A DNA stretch of 11,957 nucleotides from Tissierellia bacterium (GTDB lineage Bacteria > Bacillota > Clostridia > Tissierellales > Sedimentibacteraceae), in assembly GCA_028700795.1 (NCBI GenBank), contig JAQVRY010000048.1:1-11957 (forward strand). The letters are read 5' to 3'. The position numbers were made by a program, and so were the translations under genes. The notes below the pieces were generated by a model. That model ran no database searches, had not been told where the DNA came from, and worked only from the letters and a program-made list of their open reading frames with translations. Positions 1-7,210 of the stretch are shown here, piece after piece; the stretch's first letter is position 1; each line of letters opens with the position of its first letter.

Positions 1-1143
1 GGCATTTTAACGGGAGTAAGAGTTGTAAAAACCTTAATTACTGCAAAAAGGAACTCAAAAAGCGACGAAGAAATAAATTATATTCTTAGAAACACATACG
101 AAGTAAAAGAAGAAAAGATAAAGCTTCTATGGGACATACTAAAAATAGAAGAAAAGTATATTGATGAAAATATAAACAAAAAAAATTATAATTTATACAT
201 AGGTATTCCCTTTTGCCCTTCTAAGTGCAGTTATTGCTCCTTTACATCATATGTAAATAGCCCTGATAAAAAAATAAATTCTTATTTAGACACCCTAATA
301 TATGAAATTGAAAAAACTATTGAATTTGCCAAAAAGAAAAATCTCAATTTACATACAATTTATGTAGGTGGGGGAACACCTTCTATATTAAATGAAGAGC
401 AAATTAACAAAGTTTTTAACACAATAAAAAAGCATTATGATTTATCGAAAATTAAGGAAATTACATTTGAAGCAGGGCGACCAGATACTATAAGCCAAGA
501 AAAGCTAATTTGTTTGAAAAACAATTTTGTTAACAGAATATCCATAAACCCTCAAACAATGAATGATAACACCTTATCCTTAATAGGTAGGAAACATAAT
601 AGCAATGAAATTATTGAAAAGTATTTTTTAGCAAAGAAGATAGGGTTTGAAATTATAAATATGGATATTATTTTGGGGCTACCCGGAGAAAATGAGGAAG
701 ATGTAAGAAATACAATTGAAATAATTGCAGATTTAAGCCCTGAAAATATTACTGTACATTCATTGGCGTATAAAAAGAATTCTCATCTTACAAGAGAGAG
801 CAATGAACTGCTAAAGGATTATGATTTAATAAGCATGATGCATGATGTGGTTAATAAAGTTTGCGAAGAAAAAGAATATAAACCATATTATATGTACAGG
901 CAAAAAAACATTAAAGGCAACTCTGAAAATGTAGGCTATACTAAGGAAGACAAGGAAAGTATATACAACATGGTTATAATAGAAGAATTAGAAACCATTC
1001 TTGCATGCGGCCTTGGGGCTTCAAGCAAAATAATGACGGGAGAACATAACCATAAGCCTGTAAGAAACTTCAAAAGTTTAGAAGAATATTCAACCCGAAT
1101 CGATGAAATAATAAATAAAAAGAAAAATTTATTAGGAGTATAA
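1..1143 (+). CDS. hemZ: HemZ-type radical SAM coproporphyrinogen III oxidase/dehydrogenase, 5'-truncated by window
   Basis: The reading frame is open from base 1 to the TAA at 1141-1143, so the N-terminus lies outside the window; 380 residues are visible, and about 100 are missing compared with a usual HemZ of roughly 480-500. An internal ATG at 514 is not the start, because the conserved radical SAM core lies upstream of it. What is seen: GILTGVR near the left edge, the 4Fe-4S motif CPSKCSYC (CX3CX2C, nt 214-237), the GGGTP S-adenosylmethionine motif (about nt 367-381), the HemZ hallmark FEAGRPDT (about nt 469-492), RISINPQTMND, and the tail signatures YRQKN and NVGY. Family knowledge: HemZ is a HemN relative linked to oxygen-independent conversion of coproporphyrinogen III to protoporphyrinogen IX in the cytoplasm. 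Whether clostridial members all do this reaction is less certain. The next gene starts directly after the stop codon. Confidence 0.93.
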   Translation, partial: GILTGVRVVKTLITAKRNSKSDEEINYILRNTYEVKEEKIKLLWDILKIEEKYIDENINKKNYNLYIGIPFCPSKCSYCSFTSYVNSPDKKINSYLDTLIYEIEKTIEFAKKKNLNLHTIYVGGGTPSILNEEQINKVFNTIKKHYDLSKIKEITFEAGRPDTISQEKLICLKNNFVNRISINPQTMNDNTLSLIGRKHNSNEIIEKYFLAKKIGFEIINMDIILGLPGENEEDVRNTIEIIADLSPENITVHSLAYKKNSHLTRESNELLKDYDLISMMHDVVNKVCEEKEYKPYYMYRQKNIKGNSENVGYTKEDKESIYNMVIIEELETILACGLGASSKIMTGEHNHKPVRNFKSLEEYSTRIDEIINKKKNLLGV

Positions 1144-1404
1144 ATGAAAAAAGTACAAATGTTTTATATGGAAAATTGTCCTCATTGCAGGAGAGCATTT
1201 AAGATGATTGATGAGATAAAATCCAAGGACTCTAAATATTCTAAAGTAGAAATAGAATGTATAGATGAAACGAAGGAAGCACAAATAGCAAATGCTCATA
1301 ATTATTACTATGTTCCAACGTTTTATGTGGATGGTATAAAGTTACACGAAGGGGTACCAACTGAAGAAAAAATCGAAAAGGTATTTCAAGAAGCAATAAA
1401 ATAA
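1144..1404 (+). CDS. Small glutaredoxin/thioredoxin-fold protein
   Basis: This 86-residue protein has a CPHC active-site motif at residues 12-15 (after MFYMEN) and a VPTFYVDG segment that supplies the cis-proline of the thioredoxin fold (around residues 57-64). Both are typical of short single-domain glutaredoxins, which reduce disulfides or mixed thiols in the cytoplasm. CPHC replaces the classical CPYC. The ATG directly abuts the hemZ stop codon, and its ribosome-binding site (AGGAG, 1134-1138) lies inside the hemZ tail, so translational coupling with hemZ is likely. A clear terminator follows at once, making it the last gene of that transcript. The fold is well supported; the substrate is unknown. 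A role in keeping hemZ-related thiols or the Fe-S enzyme reduced is only inferred from position. Confidence 0.88.
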   Translation: MKKVQMFYMENCPHCRRAFKMIDEIKSKDSKYSKVEIECIDETKEAQIANAHNYYYVPTFYVDGIKLHEGVPTEEKIEKVFQEAIK

Positions 1405-1408
1405 ATCA

Positions 1409-1437
1409 AAAAATCAGGACAGTTAGTCCTGATTTTT
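1409..1437. terminator. Bidirectional rho-independent terminator
   Basis: A 12-bp stem (1409-1420 with 1426-1437; core ATCAGGAC/GTCCTGAT) closes a 5-nt AGTTA loop. It has a T run on its right side and an A run on its left side, so it can stop transcription in both directions. It sits between the convergent glutaredoxin gene (+) and DUF1622 gene (-), 4 and 11 nt from their stop codons. Confidence 0.9.
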
Positions 1438-1448
1438 ATTAAATTAGA

Positions 1449-1778
1449 TTACTTTTCACAATGCTTGGTATCTGCTTCAGTTTCAAAATGAATTATAAGT
1501 GCTATTGCTGCTCTCATTATTATTAATGCTCCAAGAGTTATCAATTGTTCTTTGGAATGAGCTGTAATCGATTTGAGAACTTCAGCTCCCAATATATATG
1601 CCAGTGCCATTTCCAATGCCCTGGAAAATTCAATTTTTGCTTGTTTATTTGTAAATTCAAATTTAGACATTAGATACTTTATTAATGTTTTTACTGCACT
1701 GTAAGCAACAATTATAACGCTTACAAATTCTAAGGTGTAAGCAACATAATGAACTGCGGTTTCCATTAAGTGTTCCAA
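1449..1778 (-). CDS. DUF1622 family small membrane protein
   Basis: The 109-residue protein has three predicted membrane segments: about residues 8-30, 54-72 and 79-97. Between the first two is a basic, polar stretch (KYLMSKFEFTNKQAKIEFSR). This pattern, and the phrase ALEMALAYILGAEVLKS, match the DUF1622 family, whose function is not known. The start is taken as TTG at 1776-1778, because a GGAGG ribosome-binding site (plus-strand CCTCC, 1785-1789) lies 6 nt upstream of it. The next in-frame ATG, four codons in, would be 18 nt from that site. The gene is transcribed alone from a perfect-consensus promoter and ends at the shared terminator. It could be a small transporter-like or channel-like protein, but nothing in the sequence decides this. 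Confidence 0.85.
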   Translation of the reverse strand: MEHLMETAVHYVAYTLEFVSVIIVAYSAVKTLIKYLMSKFEFTNKQAKIEFSRALEMALAYILGAEVLKSITAHSKEQLITLGALIIMRAAIALIIHFETEADTKHCEK

Positions 1779-1818
1779 TTAAAACCTCCAAATTTATATT
1801 ATATATTTGACGTATGTT

Positions 1819-1847
1819 ATTATATTGTATTTTAATAATAATGTCAA
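1819..1847 (-). promoter_or_regulatory. Perfect-consensus sigma-A promoter for the DUF1622 gene
   Basis: Read on the minus strand, TTGACA (plus 1842-1847) is followed after exactly 17 bp by TATAAT (plus 1819-1824). All twelve consensus bases match and the spacing is optimal. The start point would fall near 1811, giving a leader of about 33 nt that holds the GGAGG site. No operator is obvious. Confidence 0.88.
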
Positions 1848-1972
1848 AACTTCTTTTCAAGAAATGAAGCAAATTTATACACAATATTGTCCCAAAAAGA
1901 ATAATAAATAATTGAGAGCAAAAGTCATATTAAGCCTGTTTATATATATAAATAAATAAAGGGGTGAGATAT

Positions 1973-2773
1973 ATGATTATACATATGAGTAAAAGAAAAT
2001 TTATAATTATATCAATTATAGTTTTATTGCTGGCAGTTTTTTTAATTTACAAAATTTTTAATAATTTTTCCGTATCTGTTTCAGCAAATATATCAAATTG
2101 GGGACTTAAATTTAATGCTGAGGGAGTAGCTCCCATGGGCAATGCAGGAAAGGAATTTCTAAAAAAATACAATGCTTATTATGTGGGAGAGCCGGATGAT
2201 AAGTGTATTTATCTCACGTTTGACGCAGGGTTTGAAAACGGAAATACTCCTAATATACTTGATACTCTAAAAGCTCATGATGTGAAGGCTGCATTTTTCT
2301 TAGTGGGACACTATTTGGAAAAAGAGCCGGAGCTTGTTAAAAGGATGGTTAATGAAGGTCATACAGTAGGAAATCATACCTATCACCATCCCGATATGTC
2401 ATTGATTTTAGATAAAGAATCATTCAACAGGGAGCTAACATCTTTAGAAGAATTGTACAAGGAAATAATAGGCGAAGATATGCCCAAATATTACAGACCT
2501 CCTCAGGGGAAGTTCAATGAAGAAAATTTAAAGATGGCTGATGAATTAGGATATAATACAATTTTTTGGAGCCTTGCATATGTTGATTGGTATAAAAATG
2601 ATCAGCCAACCAAAGAACAGGCATTCAACAAGCTTATTCCTCGTATACACCCGGGAGCAATAATTTTGCTTCACAGCACATCTGATACAAATGAACAGAT
2701 ATTGGATGAGCTTTTAACAAAGTGGAAAGCCTTAGGATACACATTTAAAACATTGGATGACCTAACAAGATGA
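1973..2773 (+). CDS. pdaA: PdaA-like polysaccharide deacetylase (muramic delta-lactam/cortex type), membrane anchored
   Basis: The protein has 266 residues: a basic N-terminus, one membrane segment or uncleaved signal (about 10-27), then a NodB-fold carbohydrate esterase family 4 domain. Seen: TFDAG (82-86; the classical motif is TFDDG, and PdaA proteins vary at this site), the metal-binding H-x3-H in NHTYHH (His135 and His139), RPP (from Arg175), FWSLAYVDW, and ILLHS with the catalytic His234. The phrases ENG after TFDAG and EGHTVGNHTYHHPD are closest to PdaA. PdaA removes N-acetyl groups from peptidoglycan to form muramic delta-lactam in the spore cortex, so sporulation is implied. The start is ATG 1973; an upstream GTG at 1964 lies inside the GGGGTGAG ribosome-binding site (1961-1968), and ATG 1985 is another candidate. 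It is monocistronic, with no clear vegetative promoter. A general peptidoglycan deacetylase is the alternative. Confidence 0.87.
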   Translation: MIIHMSKRKFIIISIIVLLLAVFLIYKIFNNFSVSVSANISNWGLKFNAEGVAPMGNAGKEFLKKYNAYYVGEPDDKCIYLTFDAGFENGNTPNILDTLKAHDVKAAFFLVGHYLEKEPELVKRMVNEGHTVGNHTYHHPDMSLILDKESFNRELTSLEELYKEIIGEDMPKYYRPPQGKFNEENLKMADELGYNTIFWSLAYVDWYKNDQPTKEQAFNKLIPRIHPGAIILLHSTSDTNEQILDELLTKWKALGYTFKTLDDLTR

Positions 2774-2783
2774 CAAGGGGAAG

Positions 2784-2815
2784 GGGTTGCTGTTATAAAA
2801 ATAACCCATATTTTT
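2784..2815 (+). terminator. Weak candidate terminator after pdaA
   Basis: GGGTT (2784-2788) can pair with AACCC (2803-2807), and a T-rich stretch follows (about 2810-2815). The 5-bp stem and 14-nt loop make it weak. It fits the expected end of the pdaA transcript, ahead of the separate aspS promoter. Confidence 0.35.
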
Positions 2816-2829
2816 AAAGATTTTTATTG

Positions 2830-2856
2830 TTGACAAAACAAATATGGTGTGATAAT
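2830..2856 (+). promoter_or_regulatory. Promoter for the aspS T-box leader
   Basis: A perfect -35 hexamer TTGACA (2830-2835) is followed 15 bp later by an extended -10, TGTGATAAT (GATAAT at 2851-2856). The short spacer is partly compensated by the TG extension. Transcription would start near 2863, just before the base of T-box stem I. Confidence 0.65.
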
Positions 2857-2871
2857 TTAGTTGTATATATT

Positions 2872-3047
2872 GCAGGGGAAGAGTAGTCATAAAGCAATGA
2901 TTATAGCAAGACAGGGACGATGGAAGCCTGTTATTAACTTTTGATGAAGACACCTCAATAAAGCAAATTCTAATGAGAGGGACTTTTAGTCCAAATAGGG
3001 TGGCAACGCGGGTTATACTCGTCCCTAAGTCAGGGGACGAGTTTTTT
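2872..3047 (+). promoter_or_regulatory. T-box riboswitch, aspartate type, with terminator
   Basis: Stem I begins with GGGG (2875-2878), which pairs with CCTC (2953-2956). It contains GAAGAGTAG, a distal hairpin (ACAGG 2911-2915 with CCTGT 2927-2931), and a specifier segment GAA-GAC-ACC whose GAC (2949-2951) is an Asp codon. A small hairpin GGAC/GTCC (2980-2992) precedes the T-box. The antiterminator is AGGG (2997-3000)/CCCT (3023-3026), plus GCG (3008-3010)/CGT (3020-3022), enclosing the 7-nt bulge TGGCAAC. The bulge start TGGC pairs with a GCCA tRNA end, as expected for tRNA-Asp with discriminator G73. The competing terminator is ACTCGTCCC (3017-3025)/GGGACGAGT (3034-3042) followed by T6. 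Uncharged tRNA-Asp should therefore allow read-through into aspS. Confidence 0.93.
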
Positions 3048-3104
3048 GATGGAGCTTGTAATTTGAAATATAGATGATAAAATATTATGCTATGGAGGGC
3101 AGCT

Positions 3105-4877
3105 ATGGATAAAATGGGAGAACTTAGAAGAACAAATATGTGCGGAGAGTTAAATAAAGACCATATTGGCAGAGAAGTTGTGCTTATGGGATGGGTGCAA
3201 AAAAGAAGAAGCTTAGGCGGTCTGATTTTTGCTGACTTAAGGGATGTTACAGGTTTGATTCAAATTGTTTTTGATGCGGACGTAAATAAGGAAGCATTTG
3301 AAAAGGCAGAAAATTTAAGAAGTGAATATGTTATTGCAATAAATGGAAAAGTATTTGAAAGACAGTCCAAAAACCTTGAAATGGCAACGGGAGAAATAGA
3401 AGTTTATGCCGAAGAGCTTAAAATTTTAGATACTGCAGAAACGCCTCCTATTTATATAAAGGATAATGATGATGTTTCTGAACAAATGCGGTTAAAATTC
3501 AGATACCTTGACTTGAGAAAGCCTTCCATGCAAAAGAACTTATTGATGAGAAGCAAGACATCAAAGGTAATAAGAGACTTTTTATATGACAATGGATTCA
3601 ATGAAATAGAAACACCATTTTTAGCAAAACCTACACCTGAAGGAGCAAGGGATTATTTGGTACCCAGCAGAATTTCAACAGGCAATTTCTATGCATTGCC
3701 TCAGTCACCTCAGATATACAAACAGCTTTTGATGGTTTCGGGAATGAACAGGTATTTCCAGATAGTAAGATGTTTTAGAGATGAAGATTTAAGGGCAAAC
3801 CGACAGCCTGAATTCACTCAGGTTGACATTGAAATGTCTTTTGTGGATGCAGAAGATGTAATGGCAATAAATGAAAGGCTTATTCAGAAAATATTCAAGG
3901 AAGTAAAAAATATCGATATTAAGCTTCCATTAAGACGAATGCCATATAATGAAGCCATGGATAAATACGGTTGTGACAAACCTGACCTTCGTTTTGGGTA
4001 TGAGCTTAAAAATATTACAGGTGTGTTTAAAAGTTCTGCATTTAATGCATTCAAATCAGTTTACGAAAACGGCGGTTTGATAAAATGCATAAAAATTGAC
4101 GGAGCATCAGAGGATTATTCCAAGAAGGGTATTTCAAAGCTTGAGAAATTTGTTAAATCTCATGGTGCAAAAGGTTTAGCTTGGTTTAAATATGAAAACG
4201 GCGAATTTGATTCACCTATTGCTAAATTTTTAGGAGAAGGCGAAATAAATGAATTAATGTCATTGTTGGATGTCAAGGAAAAAGATATAGTATTTATAGT
4301 AGCTGACAATGAATCCGCAGTAAATACAGCACTTAGCGCATTGAGAACTGAAATTGCCAAAGAAAGAAATTTAATTGATAATGATGTTTTTGAATTGGTG
4401 TGGATTACAGAATTTCCATTGTTTGAATACAGTGAAGAAGAAGATAGATACGTAGCAAAGCACCATCCATTTACATCACCTGTAGATGAGGATATAGATA
4501 AATTAGAATCAAGTCCGGGAGAAGTGAGAGCAAAAGCATATGACATCGTAATAAACGGTGACGAGATTGGCGGCGGAAGCATACGAATCACAAACAGAGA
4601 ACTGCAGAACAGGATGTTCAAAGCCCTGGGCTTTACAGAAGAAGAAGCACTTAGGAAATTTGGTTATCTGCTTGAAGCATTTAAGTACGGCGTACCACCT
4701 CATGGAGGAATTGCATATGGATTGGATAGATTTATGATGCTGTTGACAGGTGCAGACAGCATAAAGGATGTAATTGCATTTCCAAAAACGCAAAGTGCTT
4801 CCTGCTTGATGACTGAATCTCCCAGCCAAGTATCTGAAAAACAGCTGGATGAACTGAAAATTACATTAAATGAGTAA
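3105..4877 (+). CDS. aspS: Aspartyl-tRNA synthetase
   Basis: The 590-residue product matches the usual bacterial AspRS length. Domains in order: an N-terminal OB-fold anticodon-binding domain (about 1-105), class II catalytic core, inserted GAD domain (about 290-410), and the rest of the core. Motif 2 is FRDEDLRANRQPEFTQVD and motif 3 is GIAYGLDRF. GDEIGGGSIR is also present. The enzyme charges tRNA-Asp with aspartate in the cytoplasm. ATG 3105 was chosen because GGAGGG (3094-3099) lies 5 nt upstream; the in-frame ATG at 3087 precedes that site. Residues Leu37 (in RRSLGG) and Lys89 (in SKN) resemble those reported in discriminating bacterial AspRS, suggesting that it charges tRNA-Asp only. 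This is inferred by eye. The T-box leader directly upstream explains its regulation. The next gene begins 15 nt after the stop codon. Confidence 0.97.
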   Translation: MDKMGELRRTNMCGELNKDHIGREVVLMGWVQKRRSLGGLIFADLRDVTGLIQIVFDADVNKEAFEKAENLRSEYVIAINGKVFERQSKNLEMATGEIEVYAEELKILDTAETPPIYIKDNDDVSEQMRLKFRYLDLRKPSMQKNLLMRSKTSKVIRDFLYDNGFNEIETPFLAKPTPEGARDYLVPSRISTGNFYALPQSPQIYKQLLMVSGMNRYFQIVRCFRDEDLRANRQPEFTQVDIEMSFVDAEDVMAINERLIQKIFKEVKNIDIKLPLRRMPYNEAMDKYGCDKPDLRFGYELKNITGVFKSSAFNAFKSVYENGGLIKCIKIDGASEDYSKKGISKLEKFVKSHGAKGLAWFKYENGEFDSPIAKFLGEGEINELMSLLDVKEKDIVFIVADNESAVNTALSALRTEIAKERNLIDNDVFELVWITEFPLFEYSEEEDRYVAKHHPFTSPVDEDIDKLESSPGEVRAKAYDIVINGDEIGGGSIRITNRELQNRMFKALGFTEEEALRKFGYLLEAFKYGVPPHGGIAYGLDRFMMLLTGADSIKDVIAFPKTQSASCLMTESPSQVSEKQLDELKITLNE

Positions 4878-4892
4878 GAGAAAGGAAATATA

Positions 4893-5315
4893 ATGGATAA
4901 TATAGGAAAGATTGAAAAAATAGATGGAAACATGGCTGTTATTTCAGTTAAGAGGGTATCAGCCTGCGGGGACAGCTGCAAAAGCTGCGGCTCCTCATGC
5001 AAGGTTAACAGCGTTATTTTCGAAACTGATATTTCAGATGTAGAAGATGAGATTTATGTTGGAGACTATGTGGAAATTCGAGCAGAAAATGAAGTGATGC
5101 TTAAGCATATTGCAGTTCTTTATGGACTTCCTTTATTATTGATGCTATCAACAGTTTTTATCTTTCAAATGATTCTGAAGGGTCCAAATAAGGATATAAT
5201 TTCTGCAGTTGCTTCATTGTTTTCATTAATTATTTCATTTTATCTCTTGAAGGCTTACGATAAGAGCGAAATGAAAAAGAATGCATTGAAATTTACGGTT
5301 GGAAAGAAGCTGTAA
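4893..5315 (+). CDS. RseC/MucC (SoxR-reducing) family Cys-rich membrane protein
   Basis: The 140-residue protein opens with a soluble domain bearing four cysteines (25, 29, 32 and 36) spaced C-x3-C-x2-C-x3-C in ACGDSCKSCGSSC. It continues with a beta-rich segment (GDYVEIRAENEV) and two membrane segments (about residues 70-92 and 97-117), and ends in a short basic tail. This architecture is that of the RseC/MucC family, members of which act with Rnf-type systems to reduce SoxR or modulate sigma-E in proteobacteria. In Gram-positive anaerobes the role is not established. The cysteine array could bind a metal or Fe-S cluster. AAAGGA (4881-4886) is the ribosome-binding site. The gene lies 15 nt behind aspS and 25 nt before rarA, so it is probably in the T-box operon. 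Confidence 0.82.
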   Translation: MDNIGKIEKIDGNMAVISVKRVSACGDSCKSCGSSCKVNSVIFETDISDVEDEIYVGDYVEIRAENEVMLKHIAVLYGLPLLLMLSTVFIFQMILKGPNKDIISAVASLFSLIISFYLLKAYDKSEMKKNALKFTVGKKL

Positions 5316-5340
5316 GAGGAATGTCCCCGAGGGTAGTATT

Positions 5341-6645
5341 ATGAATATTTTTGAAATGCAATACCAAAAAAACATAAAAAAAGAGGGCCCTCTTGCAGAG
5401 CGTATGAGACCTTTAAATTTAAGTGAATTTGTTGGACAAGAGCATATAGTCGGTGAAGGGAAAATATTAAACAGAGCAATTGAAGCTGATAAGCTTACTT
5501 CTGCAATTTTTTATGGACCTCCAGGAACCGGCAAGACAACATTGGCTAAAATTATAGCAAATACTACAAACAACAACTTTACGACTTTAAATGCCGTTAC
5601 CAGCGGCATAAAGGATATAAAGGAAAAAATAAAATTTGCCATTGATGAACTTTCAATTTACAATAAGAGAACAATTCTCTTTATAGATGAAATTCATCGT
5701 TTCAATAAAGCTCAACAGGATGCCTTGCTTCCATATGTGGAAAATGGTACAATTGTATTGATAGGAGCAACTACAGAAAATCCATATTTTGAAGTTAATT
5801 CGGCATTGATTTCTCGCTCCTTGGTTTTTGAATTTATAAATATTGATATTGATGATATAAAAAATGTTATCAGAAAATCATTGACAGATAAAAGAGGATT
5901 TGGCAACAGAAAAGTAGAAATTGACGAAGATGCCATAAATCATATTGCAGAATACTCAAACGGCGACATAAGAAGTGCCCTTAATGCTTTAGAGCTTGGA
6001 GTGGAAACAACTGATGTAATTGACGGAATAATAAAAATAAATATAGAGATTGCATCTGAATGTATTCAAAGAAAGAAATTAGATTATGATAAAACGGGGG
6101 ATAATCATTATGATACCATATCAGCTTTCATAAAAAGCATGAGAGGTTCCGACCCGGATGCAGCAGTTTATTGGCTTGCAAAGATGATAAAGGCTGGAGA
6201 AGACCCGAAGTTTATTGCAAGAAGAATAATAATCTGTGCTTCAGAAGATGTGGGAAATGCAGACCCGAGAGCCTTGGAAGTTGCAGTCAACGCATTTAAG
6301 GCGGTTGAAATAATAGGTTTTCCGGAAGGTCGGATAACCCTTGCCCAAGCTGCAATTTATATTGCATGTGCGCCAAAGAGCAATTCTGTTATTAATGCAA
6401 TTGACAAAGCAATGAAAGCTGTCGAAAATAGCTCACATGAAGTTCCGGCACATTTAAAGGATAAGCACTACAAAGGTGCTGAAAAGCTTAACAGGGGAAT
6501 AGACTATAAGTATCCTCATGATTATGAAAAGTTTTATGTAAAACAACAGTATATGCCTGAAATCATAAAAACAAAATTTTATGAGCCTAAGGAGTCAGGC
6601 TATGAAAGCAAAATTAAAAAATTCTTGGAATATTTGAGACAGTAA
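5341..6645 (+). CDS. rarA: Replication-associated recombination protein A (RarA/MgsA), AAA+ ATPase
   Basis: The 434-residue product is close to the family length (about 420-450). Seen: PLAERMRPLNLSEFVGQ at the start of the AAA+ domain, Walker A GPPGTGKT (59-66), Walker B FIDEIH (114-119), sensor 1 IGATTENPYF (141-150), and an arginine finger in ALISRS (Arg159). The C-terminal MGS/tetramerisation region includes IKSMRGSDPDAAVYWLAKM and ASEDVGNADPRAL. RarA is a clamp-loader-like ATPase acting at stalled replication forks with SSB and recombination proteins. ATG 5341 is preferred because GAGGG (5329-5333) lies 7 nt upstream; an in-frame ATG at 5299 would overlap the previous gene and has no comparable site. 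Its position behind aspS suggests co-transcription under the T-box. No residue loss is apparent. Confidence 0.95.
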   Translation: MNIFEMQYQKNIKKEGPLAERMRPLNLSEFVGQEHIVGEGKILNRAIEADKLTSAIFYGPPGTGKTTLAKIIANTTNNNFTTLNAVTSGIKDIKEKIKFAIDELSIYNKRTILFIDEIHRFNKAQQDALLPYVENGTIVLIGATTENPYFEVNSALISRSLVFEFINIDIDDIKNVIRKSLTDKRGFGNRKVEIDEDAINHIAEYSNGDIRSALNALELGVETTDVIDGIIKINIEIASECIQRKKLDYDKTGDNHYDTISAFIKSMRGSDPDAAVYWLAKMIKAGEDPKFIARRIIICASEDVGNADPRALEVAVNAFKAVEIIGFPEGRITLAQAAIYIACAPKSNSVINAIDKAMKAVENSSHEVPAHLKDKHYKGAEKLNRGIDYKYPHDYEKFYVKQQYMPEIIKTKFYEPKESGYESKIKKFLEYLRQ

Positions 6646-6656
6646 GGGGGCACAAA

Positions 6657-7154
6657 ATGTATAAGCTATTTGGTAAAATTACCGACCCAAATATAGAAAG
6701 TATTATAAATAGCAAGCTCAATTTTGACAATTTAAATAAAGATCAAATTTACGATATCCATGTAGATTTTTATAACTCAGATTTAGAAGAAGATATGTTA
6801 AATGTTGATGTTTCTTATGAAATTAAGAGAGTGCATTATTTGTTTATCAAAAAAATAAGAACTATGTTTGAAAACAATCAAATTAAAATAAATGAGTTTT
6901 ATCTGATGGGTACAATAGTTGATATGAAAGAAAATGAAATCAATATTTCGATTTTAAAATCAAAGGGCGATAGTAAGAAAAATGTAGTATGGCCTTGCAA
7001 GGAAATATTCTTGTTTGAAGATCAAAAGAATAAGTTGGATGCATTGCTATTCAGCAATCAAATTTCTGAAGAGGACTATGAATCAAATTTGGAATTCTTG
7101 AAAGATGAATTAAATATATATGAAAATGACGAGGAGCATAAATATATAAATTAG
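6657..7154 (+). CDS. Hypothetical acidic protein, unrecognised
   Basis: I do not recognise this 165-residue protein. It has no signal peptide, membrane segment or cysteine-rich motif; its single Cys is in VVWPCKE. It is rich in Asp, Glu, Asn, Ile and Lys. The central part (about 70-115) looks like alternating beta strands (FYLMGTIVDMKENEINISIL), and the C-terminal 40 residues look like an acidic helix (DQKNKLDALLFSNQISEEDYES and following). It is a real gene by its clean GGGGG ribosome-binding site (6646-6650), 6 nt from the ATG and starting right at the rarA stop codon. Its composition also resembles its neighbours. It ends 56 nt before the next gene, with no terminator between. Co-transcription with rarA is likely; function is unknown. 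Confidence 0.8.
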   Translation: MYKLFGKITDPNIESIINSKLNFDNLNKDQIYDIHVDFYNSDLEEDMLNVDVSYEIKRVHYLFIKKIRTMFENNQIKINEFYLMGTIVDMKENEINISILKSKGDSKKNVVWPCKEIFLFEDQKNKLDALLFSNQISEEDYESNLEFLKDELNIYENDEEHKYIN

Positions 7155-7210
7155 CCGCCATGGAACCTTCTTTGCAAATATTAATAAAATAAAGGCAAGG
7201 AGGTATCCTA

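Noticed and set aside
1881..1890. Perfect 10-bp palindrome ACAATATTGT upstream of pdaA
   Set aside because: It is short, does not extend beyond 10 bp and overlaps no convincing promoter; such palindromes are expected by chance at this base composition.
1926..1932. CATATTA resembling a sigma-F/G -10 element upstream of pdaA
   Set aside because: It fits the -10 pattern and forespore expression would be sensible, but no matching -35 (GYATR-like) lies 17-18 bp upstream; the nearest, GAATA at 1899-1903, is 22 bp away. Such a match is common by chance in AT-rich DNA.
2762..2953. Minus-strand reading frame across the aspS leader
   Set aside because: It overlies the T-box RNA, has no ribosome-binding site of note and gives a low-complexity product without family likeness.
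4160..4829. Two minus-strand reading frames inside aspS
   Set aside because: They are antisense shadows of a highly conserved gene, with no ribosome-binding sites and unlikely compositions.
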